Assembly: GCA_003586115.2 (NCBI GenBank)
Contig: QVOM02000103.1
Location: forward strand, 8,029,059-8,093,058
Length of the DNA: 64,000 nucleotides
Reading direction: 5' to 3'
DNA from: Salvator merianae
Lineage: Eukaryota > Chordata > Lepidosauria > Squamata > Teiidae
Part shown: piece after piece, positions 39,601-51,600 of the stretch
How the letters are laid out: each line of letters opens with the position of its first letter
Position numbering within the stretch: the first letter of the stretch is position 1
The notes under the pieces: generated by a model
Seen by the model: only the letters and a program-made list of their open reading frames with translations
Told to the model about the DNA's origin: nothing
Database searches by the model: none
Position numbers and translations under genes: made by a program

Positions 39601-42600
39601 TCACTTTTTCAAGCGTATGATACAGGTAAAAGAAACGGGTAGCAGCCATACCCAGACCCCAAAGGTTTTTTGTGATATCCAAGAAAGTTCTTCGCTGTGT
39701 GTGTGTGTGTGTGTGTGTGTGTGCATCTGTGTATAAAAGATACAAATGCAAAATGTGTGGGGGGGGGATGGAATCCTCAGAAAAATGGAAAATTGAAAAA
39801 CTTTGAGATACACAATATTTTTCCCACTGATAAATAACATGGTCAAGAAAAATATTCAGATATGTTTGTATCAGAAATTATCTTGAGGAAGTAAAGATGA
39901 CAGTACTTTTTAAAGATTGATATAATATTGTTATCCCATATGTAATACTGTGGTTGATGTCCACCGTGTAGTGCAAAACTGCTGTCAGCTGATTGCAGTC
40001 TGTGAAACCATGAAAGCCAGTTTGCAAGTTTAAGTCACTGGCACAACAGATGAGAGACATAGTCAACTAGTATGCCAGCCATGTTATGGAAGGGATGCCC
40101 AGTCTTCCAATGTGGAGGAGTGTCATAAGCTATCAGTTTAAGTATTATTGAAAACTTCAGAATTGCATTACACAAGCAAAGTCTCATTTGACCAACTGTG
40201 TTGTAGCGGCACTGTGTTGTACAGAACCATATTATAAAAGGGACAACACTATATACACTTATTCCTTTATCTATATCTATTTAGTTCCTGAAAATTGACA
40301 TTACAGCAAAAATATGTATAACAAAAATGGTTATTCCTTTAATTTAAGTAGGAAAAGTTCTGACTCATTCCAAATCCATTCCAAAATCACTCTAAATGCC
40401 TGATATCACAAAGAAAAAGTTATCTAACATAATAAATTAGAATGAATAACAGTTAATAACCGCATATCTAAAATAGTTAAAGATTTAAACTCATATGGAC
40501 TGGACTAGACATCTCCCACATTTTGATACCAAAATTAAATTTTTCAGTTACAGTACCGTATATGATCTATGATCCAGGAAGAAGGAAGAAGGGAATCCTC
40601 TTTTCCAGATGACAGACCTTATAAGTGGAAATCCATATAGCGAGCTTATGGATAAAGGAGAATTAGTGTAAAGAAATCCTTATGTAACTATATGCAGAAT
40701 CGAATCACAACAATTTTTGTGATCTGGTGATATATGGGACAAAATGACTCTAGAATACAATTAGAAGATGCATTTCTGTCCCTAGTAAATATTGTTGTTT
40801 TCAGTGGTTCTCTTGTTTATGGACTTTCTGTTAATTTTTGCCCTGGAGATTGGTGCATCTGGTCCTGTCCTACTGAGTTGACCTCAGAAGACTGAGGAAT
40901 GGACCAGACAACAGAAACAGTATCAACATTATCATTATCAGTTCTGTAGACTTTTGAAACAATGAGTTAATTGTACTGTTTTCTCTAATGGATCAGGAGA
41001 GGATAAACAGGAAGTCCAAAGGTTGGAAGGAAGCTTACTCTTCTTGAATCTCTGACCCAGAAAACTAACAAAAATGCAGATGAGGGCAAAGAAGCTGGAG
41101 GAAAATATACTTTATTGACTTTAAATCTGTAGAGGATGCTAAAAATGATAATTGGATGAATTTCAGTTTTTCTCAAATTTTGATCATTGCTTCAAAATTT
41201 CTTAAGTATAGTTTGGCACTAAATCATGCCAGAGCAATCAAGGGCAGACAGCGTGAGACAGTAGAACAGTTGGTGTTGTTTAACAACTTAAAATAAATGA
41301 ATAGATATAATGTTGAATTTATGCTGAAGTCAAAACTCATGAGTTTAATACTCACAAGTTCCATATATTCTACAGTGTGCAAGTGTGCCAAATCTTCTTT
41401 TCCATTACTTGTACATTTGTGAGATGGTATATTTTTTTCCCATGGGTTTTTCTTTTGTGAAAGAGTAAAAGGATTTCAATCTTTCGTTTTCAGTTTCTTG
41501 ATGTAAGTAGAAGGAGAAAAGATGCAGCACAAGGGCTGCTGGGATTTTCTCTGCTTATCATCTGATCAGAAAGATAAGGAGCATCCCAGAAGCCTTGGCA
41601 CTGCTACCTCCTCCTCCCATCAGAAAATTGAAAAGGAGAAAAACTTAAATTCCTTTTCAACTTCATCTGAAGCCTAAAACCATAAGAAATGCTCCATTGA
41701 ATCAGGCCCGTGGACCCATCTAGTCCAACAGTCAGTTCTCACAATGGCCAACCAGTTGCACAGGGAAGAGCAGCAACAGAACACAGGCACACAGTTTGCC
41801 CTCCTCAGTCTCCCAGCAGCTGACCTTCAGAGACAGACCACCTCTTTCTGCCATCAGGACTGTTAGCCATCGTATAGCCTTGGTTTTTTTCCATGAATTG
41901 GTCCAATTTTTTAAAAAAACTGTCCAAGCTGTCAGTCAATACCATATCTCATATAAGCAAATTTCAGAGTTGAATTATGTGCTGTATTAATTTTAAAAAA
42001 ATTGTCTGTCCTGATTTGTCTAGGATTCTACTTCATTGGATAACCTCAAATTTTAATATTTTGGGAAAGGGAGAAAAGCTGTTTATCTACTTTGATAACA
42101 TCACACATAATTTTATACATCTTTTATCATATTTCCTCTCACTTGTCTTATTTCCAGACTGCAAAGCCCCAGGCATTTCAACTTTCCTCTTAGGGAAATT
42201 CCTCCAGCCCCTTGATCATCTTATTTGCCCTCCTCTGAACTTTCTCCAACTCTGCTGTATCTTTTTTGAAATGCAGCAACCAAAATTACACACAGTATTC
42301 CAGACGTGATTGCACCATTGATTTGTATAAGTGCATTATAATATCAGCATCTCTGTTTTCAACACCATCTTTTAATTATCTCGAGCATGCACTTTGTGCT
42401 GATACTTTCATTGAACTGTCTACCACTACTCCAAGATCTCTTTCCTGATCAGTCACAATCAGCTTTGTTCCTGTTAGTGTATATATGTAGATAGGAATTT
42501 TAGCTTCAACACGTATCATTTTTCACTTGTTCACACTGAACAGCATCTGCAGTCGTGATGGCCAGTCTCTCTGTGTACAGAGATCCCTTTGGTGTTCTGT

Positions 42601-45600
42601 GCAGTCCCTTTTTGTTTTTACTCTCTGAACAATTTGATGTCATCAGCAAAACCTGGTAATTCCGTTGAGTCATACTTGACACCAGATAATTTCTAAAACT
42701 TTTAAGAAGCACTGGAGGAGGCCACTTGTTACATTTCTCCATTGTGAGAAGTATGTGTTTACTCCTACTCTCTGTTTTCTGTTCCTTAGCCAGTTGCTTT
42801 ATCCTTAATAGAACCAGTTCCTTCACTCTATAACTACTAAGTTTAATTTCCATAACTGTTAAGCTTCCCTGCTGCCTTAATAGCCTTTTCTGATCTCCTC
42901 CACGGCCTTCCCTGCTTCCCAAAACTTTCACTTTTGTCTTCCATAGGCAGCAGCTCACACAAGTTACAAACAGCTTTCATACTGCTTTTAGAAACTCCAA
43001 CAAGGATCCCAAAATTTGTCCCTGATCCCTCTATACACCTTCTTACTTCATACCTTGTCCTTCAAAAAGCCAAGCCTCTTATCAGATCTCTTCTTTCTCC
43101 CTTCCCTGAAAGCTATAGAAATGTTCTGTTTCTTTTCCGCCACTTCTCAGACCTTTTGATTTTGTTTTGAACTAAGTTTTTTTTCCTGCCTTGACAGCCT
43201 CTCTACTTCTCCCTGTTTCTCTGACTTTCCTCTGCTCAATTCTCTGATAAGGTGACCTTTTTCTTTAAGGGAAGAATGTAGTGGAAGCCTATAGGGAAAT
43301 GTGAAGATTTTAACAAATATCAATGAATTACTTTGATGTGGAATAAATAATAAAATCAAAATGAGGAGAAAGAAAGAAGAATAGTAAAATGGAGAGCACA
43401 GAGAGAGAGAAATTAATGATTTAACAGAAAATAAGTGCAGAAAGAGTTAATTTGGCTCAGGACACTCTAAAGGGATAGTCATTAATTAATTTGACCTTGT
43501 GTATTTAATTAACAAGAATTTCCAGGTGAGGTTATTTCCTCCTTAGTAATTCTTTATATTTTTTAATAAACAATGTGTAAGGTAAAAAGGAGAGGTCATA
43601 AAAGAACAAAGTGTTTCAGCTAAATATCTTGGACATATGTGTTATGATAGAAGAGTTTTCCCTGAAATAAACCTAACTAAAAATGGTATAATCTGTTTTA
43701 AATTTTTCAGCAAGAATATTTCAAGGTGAAGGCTGTATCAAGCAAGCAAATTAGTTTTATGCTCATGAAGGAGTTTCCTAACGTGTACCTTGCATTCACA
43801 TCCCATCCACATGTATTTGCTACAGTCTTCAGTCACTGCTTCTGTCAAATTCCCATGAACATTTAAGTTTAGGGCCAAAATGTGGTTTTCATTATAAATA
43901 ACTATAGTGAACAAACTTACTTTGCATAGTATTGAGAGCACTTTGCTGTTATTGAGAACAACCTTGACTGAGATTATGTAACACAGCATCAGACCTGAAT
44001 CTAAATCGAAGTTCCACTATCAATCTGCTGGCCATACAGTATGCTAATTATGCAAGGGTCTACAACACATGTCTCAACAGACCTCCAGGATAATTTCCCT
44101 TAGAGGCTTTTAAATAATTGAGATAATGTCATGGTATTATTTGAAATGGTCAACATGCCATGTAAATTGCAAATTATTAATTTTCCTTCTATTTTGTGTT
44201 TTAGCTCTGGAAACATCAGATACTTCCATCGTAACAGAAGCAGTAGAAGCCCAAGTTTCTGCAGAAAAATTACTAGAGGTTTGTATTTTCTTTTACTTCT
44301 TTCACTTATTTTTACTAAAAAAAGGCAGGGGGAGTACATTGAGAAAAAGAAAGCTTGATACTATAATTTGTTTCAATTCATCATTTGAAGTCAGAGCTAG
44401 ATGATTAGTCCTCAGAAATGCACTTAAATAACCAAGTGGCTTTTTTTAAAAGGATCAGGTTCATAAGAGATCACTTGGTCAAAAACATATTACCTGTACT
44501 CAGAGAGCTAAATGATGTATTTTTGTTCAGAGGCAGCATCCCTCTTGACATCAGAGGTTAGAGATAGACAGCAGTGAAACTCTGTTATATTGATGCCTTG
44601 CTTGGGTTCTTCTCTGATGCATCTTCCTTGGCAGTTAAGCAGAAAAGAACGCTGGACCAGCAACACAATTCTTATTTTCTTATCTCCCCCCTGCTTTTAG
44701 TTACAGGTGGAAATACCTGATAAGAAGGAAGAGAGCTTCATGCCAGAAACAGATAGAAATCCTACTGCTGAAGAGGATGAATCAGGTAGTTGAAAAACAA
44801 GTACTCAGATAATGTTGTCTCTGTCTGATGAATGTTTTGATAAGATTTGTGTGGTAGATTCATGTGGTATGGGCTTACAAGCAAATCTGATTTAGGAAAC
44901 AAAAACAGAAAATGGGTGAAGTTTCAGCTCCTTGGTCTTTGCAAATATTTTTTGAAAAATGTTAAAATTATTTTGCAGATAAAGGCCAAGTGAGTCAAAT
45001 TTTGGAAGTAGAAGCTGAACAGAACCAGTATCATGAAGCCAAATCAGAAATTAATACGGTATTCTTTTTTTAATTCTATTTGTCTATGCATTCAGTTGGC
45101 CATCTTTTATATAAATCTCAGAGAAATCTACAAGGGCCATCCTTTCTATCAGTTCAGCATAGGATCTTGTGCATGGAAGATAGACTATTAACCATAGAAG
45201 TATGCAGAAACTGATCAAAATAATTTCTTGCAGCAGAATTTTTTCCTCACTGTGGCAGCAGTGTCTCTAAAAGTGATATTGAGGATCTTGTTACTCATTG
45301 TCTTGAGAGATGTCAGCTTCTGTGTTGTGTCGTTGTTGTGTATTGCAGCTCAAGAATTATAACCCTGGTAACTAACACAGTTATCAATCAATATTCACAA
45401 AGGTTACATTTCTCCAAAGCCAGCAGCAGCAACCACCTTTTAAAATGCCAAAAAGACAAAAAAGAACAAATGACCTGATAGTGATAGAGGACACAGTTTT
45501 TTCTACAAGGGGGTTAACATGGGCTTTGGCAGTCACATTATTTTCACTAGAATATGGTGTGACTGGATAAGGAGAATGAATGAACTCCTGTGTTGCAAGG

Positions 45601-48600
45601 AAAATCACTCTTGTGTTCCAGCCAGTTTATGCCCATCTTGACTTCTTCATGTATTCATAACCCCATTATAGAATGGCCATGGCACTGGCTCCCCCATCCT
45701 TCCAATAAAGAAGGTGTGGATATGCGAGACAGTAGCCCACAGAAAAGCTGTCCACCACAGGCCACTACTTCAGGCATGATCCAAACCAGATTTTTCAGTT
45801 ATCGTATCAGGTCCATATGAGTTTTCAGTGTGTAAATCACGGGTTAAGGATGAGAGCTCTATTGAATTACATTGTAGTTGACAAGCCCTTTTCAAAATTA
45901 CGTTGATTTAAATAGGGAAAAGCTGACAATATAAATCAGCGGGGAAAAGGAAGCTCAGCCTCTCCAGGGAACATCTACTATTAGAGCAATGCCAGAACAC
46001 TCAAATGCCATGCTTGAAACCTTCACCACACAGATGCTAGAAGCAATGCTCACCCACATCCCAGGCAAGGGTTTTTTCACAGGCTACAATGCAGAACATG
46101 CAGATACCAGGCAAGATGTGAAAAAAAACCAAGAGTTTTTCATAGACTGCAGTGCTAAACATGTTGCTTTCTATTATAAACTTGCTGAAGTATCTTCCTG
46201 TAGTTTCAGTTGTTCTTTGCTGAAAACCCAGATGCACATGTTTTTCCTTGTAGACCTGTGTAGGTATGTGTAGAAGAAATTATAAGGGAAGGAAATAATA
46301 TTTCTAATCAGCTGTATCATCTATTTTAATGTTTTTTGTTTTAGCTTTAAACTGTTCTTAGGTATACTCACTCCTTGACTGTCATTCACTTCATGCCCCT
46401 GAAAAAACTTGATTCCAAATTATACCAAGCAGAAATATATCTTTTGTGGCACTAGCTTTTCTGATTTTTTTTCAGTATTTGGTTCTTTTTTTATTTTTAA
46501 TTTTTTGAATATTTAAGCTTCCTAGTCTTTCAAATCCTAGTTAATTATCTTATAGCATTTCTTGAAACCAAACCTAAAAGTGGGCTCAGTAAATCTACTA
46601 TAAGTAATTTAGATCTCCATTAATCCTTTCCTTTCTCATTTGTCTTTCTGACATGCCCTCCACATTTTTAGTACTTTAACTGTCTGCTCTAAATATTCTT
46701 TTATATTCTGTTTTAACCTTCTCAGCTCCTCACATTGTACCTCTTTTGTATGTTCTCCTGTAGTTATCAGTGACATCTTAGGTTTACCTTGACTTGAAGT
46801 TTTGCCGGATCATTAAAAAGCTATCAAGAAGTTATCAATGATTTCTTACAGCAATAATGACAGTAATTACAGGAATAATCTTTAAAGCTTTCCAGTAGTT
46901 AACAGTGACTTGCTTATGTGACTTCCCGAGTTCTTGAATCAGTTCACAGAAGGGATAAAAACAACTACAAACCTTAAAATATTATTAAACACTCAATACA
47001 GCCAATCTGTATAAAGTATGTAGCCTTTTATGTGCTACAACACACAATTTTATAATGCATACCTTTTCAAAATAATTACCCAGGAGGCAACTGCTGGAAA
47101 CTCAAATGAAGAGCAAAAAAGCAACATGAAGTCTCCAGAACCTTCAACACACACTGAAGGGGGAAAGGGTAAGGTATTAATCACTAGTTTGAACTCCCCA
47201 GACAGGGCTAGGAGGAAGCTTTAACTTTTTCCCAATTGACATGACTTTTTGCTAAAGTAATATTTTGGTACGCCTAACTAGACATCATCTTAGACAATGT
47301 GAGCTCCCCTGGCAAATCATTTGGACAAAATGTTGACTTCTGCTGAGAATAAACCACCCTATATCTGAATAGAGTAAGCAAATCTTTCTATACACTGTCC
47401 TGTAGAAGCAGAAGGCTATACAGTGTTGATATGTTCCTTGATTGTTCAGATTCTACTAACTGAACAAGTATGTTTTATGGAATTTGGATAGATGATACAG
47501 GAAAACATAAGGCAGGCTAGAGCAGCAAGTCTCCAACTGTTTCTCTAGACCAGGGGTGTCAAAGGTACGGCCCGCGGGCCGGAACCGGCCCACCAAAGGG
47601 GTTCAATCCAGCCCGCGTCGCTCCCCGGGCACCGGCGCACTAGCGGCACCCCGCGCGCTGGCGTCGCCCCACCCACCGCGCTGACGTCGCCCCCACCCAT
47701 CGCCCCAGGCAAGGGAAGCGGCCCCTGAACTAAAATGAGTTTGACACCCCTGCTCTAGACAGTTCAGAAGTACTGCAAGTTAAAAAAAGGAAATTCAGCA
47801 GAAGTTGCTAACAGATTATGAAGGGAATTTAATTTGTTTTTTACTCCAGATGAAGCTGCTGGCACAGTGGATGTTTGTGAAAAATCACATCAGAAGGCCA
47901 GTTTAAACCGTGCTGAGGCAAGTAGTCTAGTCTACTCTCACTTGTTAAGATTATAGCGTTAATTGTGACATAAGCTTTGGAGGGCTGAACTCTGGGAATT
48001 TATCCAGTAGACTTTTAATGTGCTACAAGGCTCTTCATTAATAACCTTGTTTTAACAGGTGGTTTAAATTGGCTTTTAAAAAATTATTTTCTTCAGGGAA
48101 ATAAGCAAGTAACAGTTAAACGGAAAAGAGGAAGACCTCGCAAATATCCTATTGAAATATTGGAGCTGTTGGGTAAGTACAATGCTATAGTTCAACAGAA
48201 AATGTGCTTGAGTGTTTCATTGAACTTAGGAGTTTTGTTTTCTTTTTCTTTCAGGTCAAGTTTCACAAGCTGCCACAAAAGTCAAGAGTGTAAGCACTGG
48301 ATGGATTCCCTGTTTAGATACATGTGTGTTGTGGGACTCCTGTTGTTCATTAGGACATTGGTTTGAACTCAAAGATTTTACCCTTATATTCTGTCTGTCA
48401 GTAATCCCTACTGCTATAGAGAAAATGACTTTTGCAATTGAATGAGGTTTGATACTGTTGATGCAGAGTACCAGTCAGTGAAATGTAAAAGTAAGCCTTG
48501 TATAGCCATTTTAGCCTTCATCAATTGCAACTAACTTTTTTTTAAAAAGTTACACATACATATATTTAATATTTCTTATTGTGAGCTATCCTAGAAGTTT

Positions 48601-51600
48601 ACTTTCAGAGCAGGAGGACACGAGTACATATTAAGTTGAAATCACCAGTATATCAGCCAAAAGGTTACGTGTAATTTCAAAAAAATCTTTATTTCATGCT
48701 TAAAAGTTAGGCCAGTACTATCCCCATATTTCAGATGGAAAATAGGGAAAGGATATGCCAGTGGATTAAGAAATAGAGATGTCGTGGTTCATGGCTCTCC
48801 CTCAGATAAACCATTACACTTGATTTTACTTTGTACTTAGAACTGTATTTTTTTTACCTTCTCATAAGGTAAAATGGCATAATTCAGGTATGTATTCAGA
48901 TATGAATAAAATGCATTTTTTTCATGCAGACAAATTCATAATAAAATCTTGTTGTCTGTCAAAGGGAGATTTCATGGCAAATGCAAATTTACTGCTGCAT
49001 ACAGATTTGGTAAAATGTTGCTCAGCTGTAAAATGTACTGCGCAGTATGTCATCTTATTTGGACTGACACTTAACATCAATGAAATGTATTTTAATTTTC
49101 CTTGTTCTGTATAAAGATGGTGATTTTGTTTTTGTTTTTGTTTTAAATAGGTATCTTTATCCTCAGGTCCTAACAGTAAACAAAGGACTGTTCAAAAAGG
49201 TAATGATTCAAATTCTTGCTCTTTGCAGATAAGGATAGAGAGAAGGAGGTGAAGGACCATCTGCAATTTAGCCATTTTTACAAATATTGCTATTTCAAAC
49301 ATTGAAGTTTCTTTAAAACTTAATTTTTAAAATGTTGTAACATCTGAGTGAACAGTAATTTCCACTTACAGTTTACCCAGAATTCTTTTTTATTAAATTT
49401 TAAATAATTTACATTATTTTTGCAGAGTATTATATGTTCACAGAAATATATGCTTTTATAACTGACCCACTTATACAATTTTATCTTCCAATCTTTCCTT
49501 AACCATCTGGAGTGCTGTTCTTATTAATGGGATTGCCTGGTTTATGCAGAATTCTAAACATTTTTTTTTTCTATTTCTAGATAAAGATTCACTGAATGCA
49601 AAACCCAAAGTAAGTATAAGGAGATTATTTGTTTTCAAAGTTTAAATCACTTTCACTCTGGTTTCAAAATGTTTGTAGATAGAAAGCAAGTCCTTTTGGC
49701 TTCAGTGACATTATTACGTCTAATGAAAATTTTTCATTAGAGTTGACTTGCTTTAACAAAGAACAAAGGCCCATCGTGACTGATAGTGATACCAGATAAA
49801 ACTGAGGTGTTGGTGCAGTGGCATGCTAATTGACATGCCATGTTTGATTGTCCCATGCCACATGCTGATCTGCTGTAGTTCACAACATGGAGTGATCAAA
49901 CACACACCATTAATTGGTGCTCTGCTCCTCTACCACTGCTCATTACTTTAGTTCATCAGCCATTGATGATGTCCTTGCTTTGTTTACCAGCACTGGGAAA
50001 GGATATCAGACAGCACATAGCAGGTTTCTCCTGGCAGCTCATAGAAAATCTTGCTGGCTTCTAAGACTGGCAGAATGTCATGGATGTGAGATATTGGTCA
50101 CAGATGACAGGTGTCTTTTGCAAGATATATGTAGTACTGTGAAAATGTAGTGGTTGGCGGTTATAAAACAACTGCCCTAGGGCATGCAACAGGATCATAC
50201 AAGGTTAATAATAACAATAAACTTTTCCCCTCACCTCTGGCTACTACAGAACAATAAAGGAAGAGTGACCAATTAGAAGGATGAGGGCTGTGTTTCAACT
50301 TTGTGCAGGTATTAGAGAAAGATAAGGAACTCCACTGAGAAGCCAACAAAAGAAGTAAAAAAGCATATGATAAATCCTTCAGTATATCCACAGGAACTAT
50401 ATTGGAACCCCCGACCCATGAATTCATCTTGGTCTTTCTTGAGACCCATCTACATTTGCGATTATTTCCACATCTTGTTCAGCATGTTTGCTATAAATCA
50501 GGTTTACATCTGTATAGATGTGCTTGCATCTGTCAGTTTGGGGAGTAATGCCTTTTAGATCTGCAGATGAGGCCCTCCTGGCTGTACTACCGCCTTCAAT
50601 AGCTAAAGGGGTGGGCACCCAGGATAGGGCCTTTTCAGTGGTGGCTCCCAGACTGTGGAACACTCTTCCCCCTGAGGTGCGTCAAGTTTCTTTACTTTAC
50701 ATCTTTAGGAGAGCAATAAAGACACACTCATTTACCCTTGCCTTTGACTAAAGGTACAGCTTTCCCTCCCTACTTTCAGACTGCTGTTCTATTGCATGCC
50801 TTTTATGACTTTTGTTGTTGTTGTTGTTGTTATTTTAATTGTAACCTGCCCTGGGACCTTCGGGTATAAGGTGGGATAAAAATGCAAATAATAAATAAAT
50901 AAGTAAATAAAGTCTATCTCTCTCCAGACTCTTGATAACATGTCTTTACTTTTTCTTATAAATCTTGTAGCTGTTTTCAGTTTCATGACTTTTTTTCATT
51001 TACTTCTAACTTTTAGGAAGTTAAAGAAGTGAAAACAGAGGAGCGTCGAAGAGGAAGGAAGCCCAAACGGCCTCTTATTCCATCAGAGGAAACAGGTAAA
51101 TCTTGAAGCTCTGCTTTTCTTAACTTTTTATTTTTAATGTATAAAATAACCTATAACAAGGTCAGCTTTATTATCCTTTATTCGTTGGGGGGAAAATCAT
51201 TGAGCTATGGCTAAAGTAAATATTATGGGAAAAACTGCAAATTGCTATAATAATGTCAGGATTGGTACATCCCAGCTGCTTCTTTAAACATTTTTCAATT
51301 TTCTGTGAATTTTGGCTGTGAACTAAAGAAGTAAACTGTTGCAAATGTGTTTGGGGAGAGTTAAACAAGGGTGCATTAAAGCTCTGCGGAAATGGAAAAT
51401 TATTCCATTCACGAGGTCCATTTAGAATTCCCCTTCTAAATGTGTTTGCATCCCTTTTGGAGGCTCGGGTAGAAATCTGAGAGATGTTTATAAAATTTTG
51501 CAGGAGTGGATACCCTTGAGCCAGATAGAAAACGTCAGAAGCTTGCACTTGTATCTGACGAGAAAATAAAAGATCAAGATAAAAGCAAGGAGAGTGGTGA

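Larger units (their letters stand above)
38356..44204 (+). other. BOD1L1 intron 12
   Basis: Longest intron. It holds a (TG)n tract at about 39696-39723 with a nearby G-run (about 39759-39767) and a minus-strand CR1 at about 41690-42860. The rest shows nothing recognised; an undetected small exon here cannot be excluded. Confidence 0.78.

Noticed and set aside
42506..42958. 150-codon minus-strand frame
   Set aside because: Overlaps the decayed minus-strand CR1 but is not in the CR1 protein frame; no gene features.
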